Part shown: positions 1 to 13,056 of the stretch, one piece after another
Layout of the letters: every line of letters starts with the position of its first letter
How positions within the stretch are numbered: position 1 is the stretch's first letter
NCBI GenBank assembly: GCA_025201805.1
Contig: MU619279.1
Coordinates: forward strand, 26,543-90,542
DNA: 64,000 nt
Origin: Parasitella parasitica
Lineage: Eukaryota > Mucoromycota > Mucoromycetes > Mucorales > Mucoraceae
Direction of reading: 5' to 3'
Made by a program: the position numbers and the translations under genes
Notes under the pieces: model-generated
Databases searched by the model: none
Seen by the model: the letters and a program-made list of their open reading frames with translations, nothing else
Told to the model about the DNA's origin: nothing

Positions 1-47
1 TATTTTAATTGTGTGACGAATAGATAAATTAAATAATCGTTATGTAG

Positions 48-389
48 CCTCATGGTGTTTCTGTTGCTTTGACTGCACCTTCTGTGTTCCGCTTCACCGC
101 TCCTGCTTGTCCTGACCGCCACATTGATGCCGCTGCTGCTTTCGGTGCCGATCCTGCTCATATCAAGGAATCCATGGCTGGCGAAGTCCTTGCTGAGAAG
201 CTCACTCGTTTCCTTGAAGATTTAGGTGTTCCTAACGGGTTAAGCGCTCTTGGTTATGATTCTTCTTATATTCCTGCTTTGGTTGAAGGTACTTTGCCTC
301 AACACCGTGTTACTAAGCTTGCTCCTGCTCGTGAACCCGCTGCTGAGCAAATTGCTTCCATCTTTGAGAACGCTATGAAGAATTACTAA
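48..389 (+). CDS. ADHFE1: Hydroxyacid-oxoacid transhydrogenase, 3' terminal exon (partial)
   Basis: This is the last exon of an iron-containing (group III) alcohol dehydrogenase of the mitochondrial hydroxyacid-oxoacid transhydrogenase type, which couples gamma-hydroxybutyrate oxidation to 2-oxoglutarate reduction. A splice acceptor (tag at 45-47) opens the frame, which begins PHGVSVALTAP and runs to a TAA at 387-389. The family C-terminus is well conserved here: a segment with FRFTAPACPDRH, then GLSALGYDSSYIPALVEGT and LPQHRVTKLAP. The upstream exons with the metal-binding His residues lie outside the window. The C-terminal fit is close to the animal and fungal orthologues known from the family; the exact substrate is inferred. 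Confidence 0.88.
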   Translation, partial: PHGVSVALTAPSVFRFTAPACPDRHIDAAAAFGADPAHIKESMAGEVLAEKLTRFLEDLGVPNGLSALGYDSSYIPALVEGTLPQHRVTKLAPAREPAAEQIASIFENAMKNY

Positions 390-799
390 GTCGCAAATAA
401 AATTTTACTAGTGTAAATGTAGCGTATAATGTAAAATATTATGACAGTAGACCTTATTCTTTTCTTGGGAGGGGGGTAAACTTGAAATTCTCTCTACGAT
501 ACCGTCCATGATTTTAAGAATTAATGCCTTTTGCAAATATGTTTATTAAATCAAGGTTGGGATAAAGAAGAAATAAATAGACACATCATATGGTAATAAA
601 TATTATATGTCGTATGTATTAATGTGTAATATCAAAGTAAATATAGATCCTCGATCGAACTTGGGAGAACACAGCGTTGACTCACTGCTATCTGATAGAA
701 ACTTGTACTTGAATAAAGCTACATGTAAAAATATATATTGTTTTATTATTATGATATAGTAACAAAAGAAAAGATTAGGCTTAAATCTAAATTGATTGA
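390..799. other. Convergent 3' spacer
   Basis: AT-rich spacer between two genes that end towards each other. It holds several aataaa-like polyadenylation signals for both strands (for example near 572 and 710). I see no gene in it. Confidence 0.6.
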
Positions 800-3702
800 T
801 TAAAATTCATATCCTTCCACCTTGAAGAGTTCAGCAAAATCAAAGTACTGTATCATCAATTCTTGAACAGGAAGAGGCAAATTCATTGACGTCAACATAT
901 TTTGCACTTTAGACAGACCTTCTTTACGGATGATAATATTAAGATTGCGAGCAATTTCGCTTGGATACTATATAAACCCGTTGAGTAAAGAAATGCATCA
1001 AGTTTCCTTTGAGCCAAAAAAAAAATACTTACCACGACTTCATGATACCAACGTTCATGGTATACCGTCAATTTTACAGCAGCTAAAAGAGCTCTTTGGA
1101 TGTTAGATTCTGTAACGTATATCTCCAAGAGCTTCATCCAAGCCTTGGCAGAGAATTTGTGATCCAAGCATTGCTCGTATGCCTCCCGAGCTTCATTCTC
1201 ATGCCATAATCTAAGCGCAAGGTCACCCAATAATTCCCATTCAGTACCAGTCTTACGGTAGGGCATTTGTTGGGCACGATAATGTGCAGCTTCTGTTCTC
1301 CAAAAAGTATAAATGCGCAGATCTTCATACAATACCATAAAGAGGTTATCTAACCAGCGCTCACAAAGACGCTTGTTACTGAATGAAAAATTGACTCCAT
1401 CGCTGGGATGTGGTGTATTAATTGGTCCATCAGTGGTGGCAGATGCTCCTTCAGTCTAATTGATAAATAGAAATATCGTTATTACTATGCACACATACAC
1501 TGTCTTTATATTTGTATTTGTATTTGCCTTTGATTTGTCCTCGGCAGCTTGGGTAGGACGTTCGAGAGGGGTGTGATGAACTTCGACGTTTCGATGGTGT
1601 AGATTTTCCTCTTGTTCATCATTATCAGCATTCAAATCGACAGTATCCATTTGATCAGCTAATTCATCTGTGTTTTCATCATCGCCTTTAGTCTCTTCCT
1701 CTGCCTCATTTTGAGATTGCTCGTCATTTACGACTTCATCGTCGTTCTTCTTGAGAGCCTCGTTGGCAATAGTTTCTGTATTTTGCTCCTCTTCCTGATC
1801 ACTATCAGTCTCCTGCTTTGTTTGCTGTGCCACATGAGGGCTTTCATACTGTTGCTCGTTAACTGAGGTGCTGGATTTTTGCGTGTCTTCCTTGGCTTTC
1901 TGCATGCGATACTCTTCTTCCATGACAAACACTTGGGATCTGCACTTTAATAGATCATCCCATCCAATCTTGCTAGCCAAACGAGTCAGAAGAGCATATG
2001 CCTTTGCAAACGTGCCATGCAATGCAGGTGCAGGAAGACGGGCCAAGTTGGGGTCAGCCTCGTTTTCTCTACCAGCAGCATCCTCCTCCATAATACCTGA
2101 ATTCATTATCTCTGGCTTGATAGGTAAATGTGTTTTGATAGGCGCAGGCATACGATGCATATCACGCTCGCTATAAGTAAACATGGGACATGAGTTCAGT
2201 GTTAGAAGTGCCTATTAGATGGTTTTTGAACTTGTTAGATGAACGTCAGGAGACATTGTAAGTTTTTTTTTACATTTTTGTAATCCTCGAGATCGATGTA
2301 AACTGAAATCAGCAAGCATTAGTAGGACAATTAATTTGACATAATCTTGAGTGATTTTTACCTTCAGTCAACTTGGCCCATGTTAGAAACTCGGAAGGTG
2401 TGGTATTCACGGCAAATTTGGCAAGTTTTAAAGCCATGTGATATTCACCCTGGACATCAAACAGAATATTTTCAGTTACTATCCTAATTGATATTTCGAA
2501 TTGTTAGATGCTCACCTTACTGCGAAGATAATCAACTTGGATATGCAACAAAGAATAGCTCATTGGCATATGCTTCAAGTTCTCGTTCAGGACTTTGACA
2601 GCCTTTATCTCTTCATTCTGTCCGATGTAAGATTGTGCTAGCAAGGCACCCACTTCGGGATCTCTCTTTTGCAGTTTCTTGTACAGTTCAATAGCGGGAC
2701 CGTAACGGAAACTATCGCCAAAATACTTCATAACACCTGAAGTCAAGTGATTGTGTACGGCAGTAGCAGTTTGAATTTCAGGGTTACTGCCCAACTGCCA
2801 ACCACGCCAGAAGAGTGCTTCCACAGCTTCCAAAAACCTTTGTTCACCTGCCAAGTCAGAGATAGGATCAATTTTACGATATCCAGCTAATCTGTAGTAA
2901 CTATCGTCAGAATAAAGGATAGCGCGAAGAACAGCTGATAGATAAGTTTCTTGCCAAATAGTAGCAGTGGCTTCATGTCTAGCGAATACATGATAAGGTG
3001 AGCGTCCAGCAAGGCATATCATCCACATGTCAAAAATACCTTTCTCCTCTTACATCAACATAATAGCTCTCCACGCCGCCTGGAATTTTTACTTCGACAC
3101 GAACATCCACACGAGAAAACGCATTGAAACAGCTAAAGGTGTTTAAAGTTGTCAGAATATATTGCGTCTTGTTGGGCGAGGCTCTGCTTTACCAATATAT
3201 ACCAGAGCGAATTCTCCAAGCGTTTGATTTGGAAAACCAAGATTGGGTTTCGTCCTAAATCAGCAAGGTCAATTTCACATGTACTCTTGGCTTCATTTTG
3301 ACCTTTTTTTTTTTTTTTTCTTACCAATGAATATGTAAGCGAATTCAAATAAGCTGCCAAGGTTGCAGATGAGGAAGCGTCGGCACCTGAGACATAATGA
3401 TAACTACCAAGCTAATTTTGAACATGATCATCAGCAAAAAAGAAAAAAAAAAGCCTGTTGCAACATATGTTGAAAGCGGATATTTACTTCTTTCATACCA
3501 GGTTTAGAATGAGCTTTGATAATATGACACAAGTCTGGTGGGCCCAATTCACGAAAGGTACCTGGAATTTGTCGTCAATAAAGGCTTATTACACACGCGC
3601 TCTATAGCATGATATTATACCCAAGGCATCAGTACGAGCTGCAATGGACTCGCCTAATTCAGTCTCAAAGAATTCAGGTATATCTTTGAGTGTATCGGCC
3701 AT
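800..3702 (-). CDS. ChAPs family protein (Chs5-Arf1 binding, exomer cargo adaptor; Bch1/Bud7-like)
   Basis: About 765 residues in roughly 11 exons, from ATG at 3702 (MADTLKDIPEFFETELGE) to TAA at 800-802 (ending VEGYEF). ChAPs proteins are TPR-rich adaptors that, with Chs5 and Arf1, export cargo such as chitin synthase from the trans-Golgi to the plasma membrane. Family features seen are the N-terminal ELGPPDLCHIIKAHSK and SYHYVSGADASSS segments, the central ALFWRGWQLGSNPEIQTATA block, TPR-like repeats (VGALLAQSYIGQNEEIKAV), and the C-terminal LALRLWHENEAREAYEQCL block. A highly acidic, Glu/Asp/Gln-rich insert of about 130 residues (encoded near 1530-1930) divides the TPR regions; acidic low-complexity inserts are known in this family. 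Introns are 45-80 nt and every junction keeps frame. Which paralogue (Bch1, Bud7, Chs6) cannot be told. Confidence 0.88.
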
Positions 3703-4583
3703 TATTGTGGTTGATTAAAATGAAAAAAGAGAGCATTTAATTTCGTGCACCCACCTCGTAGTATTTAAAATGCACTTTAAGCACCACAAGAAACTAAGAG
3801 ATCCAATCATCGACTTGAGTGTGCATGCAGGAAAAGATGAGAGAAATAGGTGTACTCTTTTGAAAACTCTCTGGGTAATGCCCATTTCATATGTCAAATT
3901 GCCAACCATTCGTCAATTATATAGCTTCGAGATCATTGATTATTGTGCGCAATGTGCATTCTTTGTTTTTTTTTGAGCTTCCAAAACTTGGCCAAGTACT
4001 TGAATTTACATAAAAGTAGATTGTATACAATATACTATATGCAGTCGAGAATCAAGTTGTTTACAAGGTTCTTGAGTATAGCATTTGACAATCATTTAAA
4101 TGCATTGATGTTTCCAACAGATAAACAAAATTATGTCATAAAATCGTTTTCATTGCGTGCTTTTTTCATATACAAACATCCCGGCCAAGGTGGTAAAGTT
4201 GGAAATTCTGAATTTATGTGCCTCAAGTACGCCACCCAGCAGCTTTTTTCTCATATTTTGATAGATAATGCAAATCCCATATCTCCTGAGCAATCTATTT
4301 GGTAAAATAGGAATAGTGTATCTTGGTATCCAATTTACATATACTGACAACATTAACAATAAACTTGCCCCTTTTTCATTTATTATGCACGCAAATTGGA
4401 TAATATACAAAATTCAATCTTAATTTATCACAACATCTGAGCATCACAACACTTGTACCGTCAAACAAAGCTTTGTAAATATTCATAAAATTTGTAGCAC
4501 AGTACTATTCCTTTACATTCACCTAAAACATGTATAGCACAAAATACAATGGAGCATTCGACTGTACTAACAAGCACTCGAAT

Positions 4584-4595
4584 TATATATATATA

Positions 4596-4680
<85 letters not shown>
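4584..4680. repeat. (AT)n followed by an uninterrupted 82-nt poly(A) tract
   Basis: An (AT)n run from 4584 passes directly into A residues from 4599 to 4680 without interruption. It lies between two divergent genes and is not next to any recognisable retroelement. It may be a real homopolymer, the tail of an old retrotransposition event, or an assembly artefact. Confidence 0.95.
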
Positions 4681-4681
<1 letters not shown>

Positions 4682-5145
4682 AATCGATCCATGAAAATCC
4701 GCTAATAGTAACAATGAACTCGAAAATCTTGCAGTGACACAATGAAATGTCAAAATAAACTAAAGCCTACAGTCTAAAACGCGCCTATACAATCAATACC
4801 GCCACATCGATATTCTATCTAAAAATATCACAAAAGAGCCATTAAAACCAAGATAGCCTTATAATAATGAGCTTTGGGCCACATAGTAGCCTAATGAGTA
4901 TCGAAAATAGCCACAATGAAACTTCAAATCGATCTAGCAGTTCATCTCGCTTGCATATCCAAAAATAAAACAATAAACCATCGAGTCAATCTAACAATTA
5001 CAACAAGAATACATGTATTCGTATTCCCAGCCCATAATTACGTAAAGCAAATAGATACAGGTAAGGGTTCAGTCAAGGTTGAAATGCAAAGAAATGAATT
5101 AAATGAACAGGTACTCGGACTAATTAACGGCCTATGGTAGTGCTG

Positions 5146-5191
5146 CGTGTAAGTGTTTGTAAGTGTGTGTAAGTGTGTGTGTGTGTTTGTA
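5146..5191. repeat. GT-rich microsatellite
   Basis: Imperfect repeats of gtgtaa and gt units. Low-complexity DNA of the permease promoter region. Confidence 0.7.
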
Positions 5192-5324
5192 TCTGCTTGC
5201 GCTTACTGGCATTGTGAAATTGCCATACATTGACAGGTTTTGTTATGCAATGAATTGTTCATTTATGTATTTCATTATTGTAATTTAGTAATGTCTCCCT
5301 AAACTGACAAAAAACATTCAAACA

Positions 5325-5332
5325 TATAAATA
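5325..5332 (+). promoter_or_regulatory. TATA-box-like element of the sulfate permease gene
   Basis: TATAAATA lies 127 bp before the permease ATG and is followed by a pyrimidine-rich leader, an arrangement usual for a fungal core promoter. Assignment rests on sequence and position only. Confidence 0.5.
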
Positions 5333-5458
5333 CGAGGCAAAAGTCATTTCCTGATTCTACATCAACAACTTCTATTGCATTTTTCTCTTTAAAACAACCC
5401 TTTCCATTCTTTCAACACACTCGTTTCTTCTCTTTTTACTTCTAGATATTTTTACATT

Positions 5459-8016
5459 ATGATCACTGCTTCCAATCCGGTAACGATTAGTCAGGGTCCT
5501 TTGACATTCAAGGAAAAGTTTAGCCAAAACAAGGCTTCTTTCCCCAACCAGCTCATGAACTATGTTCTGGGTTTATTCCCCATTCTTCGATGGATCACTA
5601 GATGCAACCTCTCGGTAGGTGTAACTCGCGCTCTAGAAATTCGATCTGCTTTTACTCACAACTTTATAGTGGTTGGTTCAAGATGCGATTGCAGGTGCCA
5701 CTGTAGGCATGTTGATCGTACCTCAAGGTATTGCTTATGCAAAAGTTGCAACTCTTGATCCTCAATACGGCTTATAGTAAGTGCTGCGATCATCAAAAAC
5801 GTAAGCGCATACAAGATTAACATTGCATCATAGTACTTCATTTGTTGGTGTTACTTTATACTGTCTCTTTGGAACATCCAAGGATATCAGCATCGGGCCA
5901 ATCAGTAAGCATGCATAAAGAGTTTTCCAGTAGAATGTAGCTAACTCAAACCTCAATAGCTGTCGTCTCTTTGCTTACCGGTCAAGCCATCGCAAAAGTA
6001 ACTGAAAATCACCCTGATATCACTGGACCTGAAGTTGCCGTCTGTCTCTCACTCTTTACTGGCCTCGTGACAGCATTGATAGGTCTTATCCGTCTCGGTA
6101 TCCTGGTTGATTTCATTTCAGAACCTGTTATCGCTGGCTACATGACTGGCTCAGCCATCACCATCTCGTTCGGTCAATGGCCCAAAGTGTTTGGCTTGAA
6201 GGGCGTCAAGGGTTCTCCATACGAAATCCTCTACAAGTTCTTCCAGCATTTGCCGCAAACCAAGCTCGATGCCGCCTTTGGTTTAACAGCTTTGGCTGCT
6301 CTCTACATTATCAAAATTGGTGGTGCTCGTCTCGGTCAAAGAGTCCCCAAGTTGAAAAAGTTTTTGTTCTTCTTGGGTATCATGCGTAGTGGTTTGATCG
6401 TCATTCTCGGCACTCTCATCTCCTTTCTCGTTAACCTCAACCACCGTGACGACCCCCTCATCGACATTATCGAGACAGTTCCTGCTGGTTTCGATGCCAT
6501 GGGTGTCCCATCATTGAACCTGACCATTTTGAAGGAAGCCAGCGGTGTATTGCCCTCAATCGTCATCATCATGATCTTGGAACACGTATCTGTCGCAAAG
6601 TCATTCGGTCGCATGAGCAACTACAACATTGATGCCAATCAAGAGATCTTGGCCATCGGCATGAGCAACATTGTTGGAGCTTTCTTTGGGTAAGTTTAGC
6701 TTGTAGCACATGGATAAAGTATACAAAAATTAACACGATGATACTATAGTGCATATCCTTGTACAGGTGCTTTCAGTCGTACCGCTGTCATGTCTCGTTC
6801 TGGCTCAAAGACCCCTATGGCTGGCGTCTTTTCTGGTATTGTGGTTTTGCTTGCATTATATGCACTTACTCCCGCCTTTTACTACATCCCTGAGTCAGTC
6901 TTGGGTGCCGTTGTTATTCATGCAGTCATCGATCTCATGTCAGGCCCTGCTTTTATGAAGGCTCTGTGGAAACAAAGCATTCTGGAGTTTATGATTTTCC
7001 TCATCACCGTCCTTGTTACCTTCTTCATGGATGTCGAAACTGCCATTTACATTGCTGTGTTCCTGTCTCTGTTGCTCATGTTGCTTCGTTTGGCTCGCCC
7101 CAACGTCTCTCGCTTGGGCCGTGTCAGACTCGACACTACAAACAGCAGCCACTCTGGCTCATCCTCGTCTTCTCTCTCCAAGCATGCTGCACACGACATG
7201 TATGAAATGGAAAAGCCAGGTCGCTTCATCTTTGTCGATGAGACCGACCCTCACTTTGCTGATGTTCTGGATCCCCTCCCAGCCGGTGTTATTGTCGTGC
7301 GACTCAGTAGCTCTATCCTGTATCCTAATGCCAACTATGTCACTGATAAAATGATTGATTTGATCCAATCTCGCACTCGATCAGGCAATGACGACAACAA
7401 CGGCGCTCAAGAGGAGGAAAGAATGTGGAATCAGCCTGCTGCATCCTCAAAGGAAGACGTCCTGTATGAATATACCAGCAAGCCCTACTTGAAGAGCATT
7501 GTCTTGGACTTTGGAAGTGTCGACAAGCTCGATGCCACTGCGCTCCACACACTACACGCTATGCAGCAGACTTTGGACCGTTATGCCGGTGGCAAGGCAA
7601 TCGAGTGGCACTTTTGCCAGATTGCAAACCCTCAAGTTAGACAAATGCTGATCGAATCAGGCTTTGGCTACTTGCCAGAAGCCGAAAAGAACGCTTCTCC
7701 AGTTGATATGGAAACAGACTACATGTCTGCAGTAGCGCCATCAAGCAAGTCGCAGTTCTATAGATCAGGAGAATCGCCCTCAATGAATAGCATGTCTGAT
7801 GGCATGGGCGCTTACTACGAATATCCCTCTGAGTCCGCTACTATGAGTGGGCCTCAGGATGCAAATGCTATCGAACTTTACCCCAAAGATATCTATCCCG
7901 CTTTCCACTGGGATGTTGAAGAGGCTGTTGACTCTATCTGCAAACGCCATGGACATAAACAACAACACCAAAAACTCAACAATACGTCAGCCTTCTCTGT
8001 AATTGTTAACTATTAG
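5459..8016 (+). CDS. SulP family sulfate permease
   Basis: A 776-residue plasma-membrane sulfate/proton symporter. Exons are 5459-5614, 5670-5776, 5834-5904, 5960-6689 and 6750-8016, all in frame. Family marks are DAIAGATVGMLIVPQGIAYA with QYGLYTSFVG in the first membrane segments, DISIGPTAVVSLLTGQA, the GAYPCTGAFSRTAVMSRSG signature, and about a dozen hydrophobic helices. A cytosolic STAS domain follows (about residues 570-700, containing SVDKLDATALHTLHAM), with a Ser-rich insert before it and a low-complexity tail after it. Its closest named relatives are probably fungal SUL1/SUL2/CYS-14 permeases. Together with the sulfite reductase at 21.4 kb, two steps of sulfate assimilation occur in the window, but they are separated by four other genes and are not a cluster. 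Specificity for sulfate is inferred from family membership. Confidence 0.93.
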
Positions 8017-8726
8017 ACTCCTTGTACATATACTTGTATACTTTTTTTTTTACACAGAAAAATAACAAAAAAAAAAATAAACTGTTCTTTTACAATAATT
8101 TGCTGTGTCAGTCTTTACTTTATTATTATTATCATTATTATTATATACTGAACTTTGAGACTATAACCAACACATTACGGCAGATGGATTTGTTTTGTCG
8201 GAAGGTACTTTTGAAATTGCATTTGATGTAAGTACTTTTTGTTCCAACATTGTCGTGTGATCATGCTACTAACAAGGAGAACTTTGTTTTTTTCTAGGAG
8301 AACTCTGGCAATGTAACTTATTAACATTATTATCATTTTAGTCTTTTTTTAAATAAATATTTATATTGTATCTTCAAAGATTAGTCAGAGAAGCCGGTAA
8401 CTAGAATCAAGTATACATGTTAGAGTAGCCTACATCATATAGAATGTACTCGAAGCATGTGAATTATAGTATATAACTGTAGTTCTATCGAGTATACAAA
8501 TTTTACATTGTTGAATTGAAGAAAAAAAGTATTTTTCAAGCCAAGGTAGATTTAAAGTAAATGGTGCAGTAGTGTCATTTATTAAGCAGTGTAAAAATTA
8601 ATATTAGTTTGAATGCATATAGGTTTGTATGTGTATATAAGTTATTAGTGTGTTTAAAAAATCTATATATATGCGACGATGATTCATAAAAATAGGGGTA
8701 TTGCTTGTATATATAGTAAGTAAAAA
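8017..8726. other. Convergent 3' spacer
   Basis: AT-rich spacer with tattat microsatellite near 8128-8151 and aataaa signals. No gene seen. Confidence 0.55.
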
Positions 8727-10678
8727 TCAATCTTGTTCAGAATCAGAATCGCCATTGTGATACAAGGTAACTAATATAATGAATAAACAATCAGTTTTTT
8801 CCTGTTCAATTATCTGCTGTGTAGCAAACATTACTTACGGGAATCAAATTTCTCAAATGGATTTGGTTTCTCCATCTTCTGCATTACCCTCAGACCATCA
8901 GCTTCCAAGTCCAGACTCATGCTTTCTTGCATTTTTCTGAAATTAATGGCGTCAATACCGTTCAGTTTTGATAACGCAGGCAAGATGGGAGGTGACATAT
9001 TTCTCAGCAATGCAAAATTGGTGCTTTTAAAAAAAGGATGTTGCTTTATATCAGCTGCGCCTGCACGAGATCCAAGTCGAGTATATTCATCTTTCTGCAA
9101 TAGCTTGCGAATCAAATTTTTACAGCTGCTCGAAATATTACCACTGAAAGGTGCAGGTTGATGAGGAAACTGGGGCTCTGTGTGCAGAATTTTTGCAAAT
9201 GTCTCGTTTCTACTAGTTCCCTTGAAAGGAGTGGTGCCATACTGTATGAAAACAACGGCATTCAGTACTCTTTTTTTTTTTCTTCTTCTTCTTCTTTTTA
9301 GCTGCCACTTACCAGCATTTCATAAATAAGAATGCCCAAGGTCCACCAATCAACTGAGCTTGTATGACCACAGCCCTTAATTACTTCTGGTGCAATGTAT
9401 TCTTCTGTGCCGACAAAGCTATTTGTTCGTAATCCCTCCACACAGCTTTTTGTATCAATTGAAGGAGGCTATTTTCATCTCGCTTAATAAATATTTGTTT
9501 GTGTTATTTGGTTCTAGAAAAAAAAACTTACCTGGCGGGCTGATTTTGATTTAACAACGCCTGGTCTGCCAGGTGGGCTTGAGCCTTTACTGAGATCAAA
9601 GTCCGTGAGCATAATATGTCCGCTTTGATGAAGCAATATATCTATAATTTGACACACACTATTAGTTGGTTGTGAGCTCAATGACATACATACAGGATGA
9701 CTTACTCTCTGGCTTGAGATCACGGTAGATGTGGCCTTGAAGGTGAAGGTATTCGAGAGCAGCTGTAACTTCTGCAGCGTAGAATCTCGCACCATCCTCG
9801 CTTAAACATTTCCCTGGTCTCAATTGCAATGCTAATAAAAAAAAAAAAAAAATTCTATTAATACTTGCAACAATGAAATGGTGCTCATTATCTTGCCTCG
9901 AAAAAATTCACCGCCTACACAATACTCCATAACAAAATATAGGTAGTCTTGGCTTTGGAAACAATGATATAATGTAACAATGAATGGATGATTGGATGTT
10001 GTTAAGATTTCTTGCTCAGCCAAGGCGCGTTTAATCTTGTTTCTTTTGATCATCTCTTTCTTGGATAGAACTACACAGGAAATGAATTAATGGCCATGAT
10101 GGATAAAGAGACGTGTGCGCTCTCATACCTTTCATCGCATACAGCTTGTCAGTTCCTTTTTGGCGGACCATGTAGACTTTTCCAACATCGCCTTTGCCCA
10201 GCATACGGACTTTGACAAAGCTAGACGGGCCCACCTCTACGTTCTTTACTTTGATGCTGCTGCTGGAGTACGTTCTTCTGCACAGTTTCATCCTTTCAAA
10301 CTGCTCTTTTTGGCCTATGCTTTGGTGGTGTAAAGTGGAGGCGGTGTACAGTCGAGGAGGTTGCAAATTATTGGCATTCGGTGCAGAGGCAACTCGGCGA
10401 ATGCCTTGGTTACTGGGTTGAAATGCACTCGTAGAAAACCATGAATTTGACTTTGGTGTAGTAGCGACAACAGCTGGTTTTTCTTGGATGTGAAAGTTAT
10501 CGGGAACTGTGAATACTTGCGCTAGCTCGACTTGACTACTGTTGTTGCTCTCGATGTTGAAACTGCTGTAGCTGCTGCTGCTGCGATTATTGCTCGAGTA
10601 GTGAAGACTAGGAGAGAAGTGCGTAGGGAGCGGTGCGGATATGGAATTATCTGTATCTGTGGAATAAATCATAGACAT
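8727..10678 (-). CDS. AGC-family protein kinase, Fpk1/Kin82/NRC-2 type (flippase kinase)
   Basis: A 520-residue kinase in seven exons (10129-10678, 9897-10070, 9706-9831, 9532-9641, 9313-9468, 8839-9241, 8727-8770), with frame kept throughout. A Ser/Asn-rich N-terminus of about 150 residues precedes the catalytic domain: glycine loop [17 protein letters not shown]-type Lys in YAMK, hinge [14 protein letters not shown], catalytic loop YRDLKPENILL, then DFD in place of the usual DFG, which is characteristic of the Fpk1/phototropin-related group. Activation segment [11 protein letters not shown] and the [18 protein letters not shown] block follow. Homologues phosphorylate P4-ATPase lipid flippases and regulate polarised growth. 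The intron after exon 2 has a GC donor (at 9896-9895). The first glycine-loop residue set GxGxxG reads GKGDVG, a normal form. Confidence 0.92.
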
Positions 10679-13056
10679 GACAGTATATACAATTATGGGT
10701 TAAAAAAACAAAAAAATTAAAAAAAATTAAAAAAAGAAGAAAAGGCTGAAAAAAAGGCCTGGTGGGATCTGCTTTGTTCTTTCTCCTCTTCGGTGCTTTC
10801 TCCCCCATTTGCTGCCTTTTTAGTCCGGCTTTGCCATAATTGTAAATCTCCCCCATCACACCACTTTTGAAGAAGAAGAAGAAAAAAAAAGTGACTCGAT
10901 TTCGTTCCTCAGAAGCAACCATGTACTGTAAAACAAACATTGGTTCTATAAAAAGAGGATGACGATGGTATATAGGCACAGCTTGCACGGTGTGTTTTTT
11001 GTACTGATAGTCTTTTTTTGTCATATTACTTTCAACCACTTGCATGCGATCATATGGGGAATTATATGGAAACTAAAATTAAAAACACTGCATGTCTATT
11101 TACAAATTGATTGTTGTGTTGATCAATTTCATGCATGTAAATATATACGAAAGAAAGGAAACACACAAATCAATTTGCATCTTCATTTTGTCAATTACAA
11201 TCTCGGGTTACGCTTCTCTGTGATCCCTTTTTTTTTTTTAGGGGGTTTGTTTTGAGTCCATATATAAACTCTTTTTTGCTATTCTTATTGGTCTCAACTT
11301 TATCAGATTGCGCACTGATTTAGCTCACTACCAAGTCGAATTATATCAAAACATTGGTGTGAGAATATATTGTGCAGCTTCCAGAAAATTTATATATATG
11401 CTATGGGTACAGCAGGACCATACAATCAAGTAGTACAAAAACAGTGATTATAATGTTATAAACTTGGCAGTTTGTGGGGTGATTTTCAAACAGTATTCAG
11501 CCCGTATCATGAAAGAAATGGATACAGAAATAGTGCAAAATCTCCAGCTTGCCAAAATAAGCTGTCAGTCATAGATTATTGCTATAAATACAATTAAACA
11601 AGTAGTGTTTTGAGCTGGTATATTAGTATCATTCATTCAGGATTTTAGTACATGGATATCTTGACGAGGAATTAACAGGTTTGACTGTTCAAGTTTTCTT
11701 TGTTATGTTGCTTTGCGCCTGTAAAAATGCGCCCTTGCTGGTATTGTTTGCCTTATTTCGCTATTTGTACCATTATTGATATGGCTCCCTATTCCGTAAA
11801 TCGCTTAGCAAAATTATCCTCTGCTGTAAAAGGTTACCAAGAAAATTCCGTAATTTATTAAACAAGGCAATGCTCGTTGGAGAAAACGGGTATCAGGCCT
11901 TACTTTAAATAGCGCAAAATACCTGAAAAGGAAGGAAAACTGCAAAAAGACATTTATAAACTGACTTCAAGTAGCACACAAATGGTACTAAGCATTTATA
12001 AAAGCTAGACGTATCTTTTGATATAACATTTGTATGGATTTCACTGATTTTTTGCCATTTCTAGAACTACACTATATGATTGACGGGATTTTTCTGCTCT
12101 TTTCAGGAAAAGTAACTTTCAAAATCGGAGCGTGCAATCTCTAGGCATTCTACAAGTATGAAAATTAGACCATTATAAATCCAAGAAGCAGGGCAATTGA
12201 CTGTTCAAACATGAATAGATTGGCATGTATATTGAGGCAGATATAGCTTCACAAAGTGAAACTTCGGGTAAAAAAATCGCGAAAAGTTGATACGCTGAGA
12301 TTCAATTTTCAAGCTTCTTTTCACTGATCTGTCTGTTTCCTTTAAAAAATGAAATAAACACATTTAAAATATTTTTACTAAGCGTAAAGTATTGTTTGTA
12401 CTTTAGTTAACATGTGGTCTACATAGCAATTAACAGTAGCTATAATTCGATTTTTTTTTCGAGAGAAACACGCAGAACCTTTCCAGAAGGTATGAACTAA
12501 CAAAAAAAACTGTTTCTTGAGGTTATGTCAAAAATTTATTTACATTTACTTTTAAAAACTGCCTTGAAACATAGCAATATGAGAGGAAACTAAAGATATT
12601 TTCAAATTGCATCAAGTTTCTATCGATGTTTTAATTCATCAAATTTTTGAGTTTATTTCAAAATGGCTCTAGAAAATGATAAATATAGAAGAGAGTCTAG
12701 AGGATCAATATTTCCTGAAAAATGAACAGTTTTAATCGAGAAACTATATGGCACGAGCCATATCATGCTAGAATGCATAATCCGTATACATACAACATAC
12801 ATAACAAAGCCCCCTGAAATTTACTGTCTGTATTTGTTGCGATCTATAAACATATTTGTTTACTTTTGTATACATACTTACCTAGATATTGCTAACAGTA
12901 TAAAAGTAAACGCCACATATCATAGCCCCGACACAAGTTTATGTAATTTTAAAATTCATGATTTTTTTTTTATATATGAAACTGTGTACTATGTATATGT
13001 ATACAATTTGGAATGCGATAGATTTGACGTTATTTATGGTGTATACGTTTGTGTAC
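10679..13056. other. Gene-poor AT-rich spacer (2.4 kb)
   Basis: Contains the kinase promoter side (pyrimidine/purine-rich stretch near 10700-10900) and otherwise AT-rich sequence with no sustained coding frame. Short frames at 10959-11255 and 12765-13082 look like chance. No repeats or RNA genes recognised. Confidence 0.5.

Larger units (their letters stand above)
3703..5458. other. Divergent intergenic region between the ChAPs and sulfate permease genes
   Basis: 1.75 kb of AT-rich sequence. It holds an (AT)n tract running into an 82-nt poly(A), a GT-rich stretch near 5146-5191, and a TATA-like box for the permease. The short open frames here have no family resemblance or coding bias that I can see. 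Confidence 0.5.

Noticed and set aside
4549-4742. Open frames of poly-Lys or poly-Phe over the A tract
   Set aside because: They are products of the homopolymer alone.
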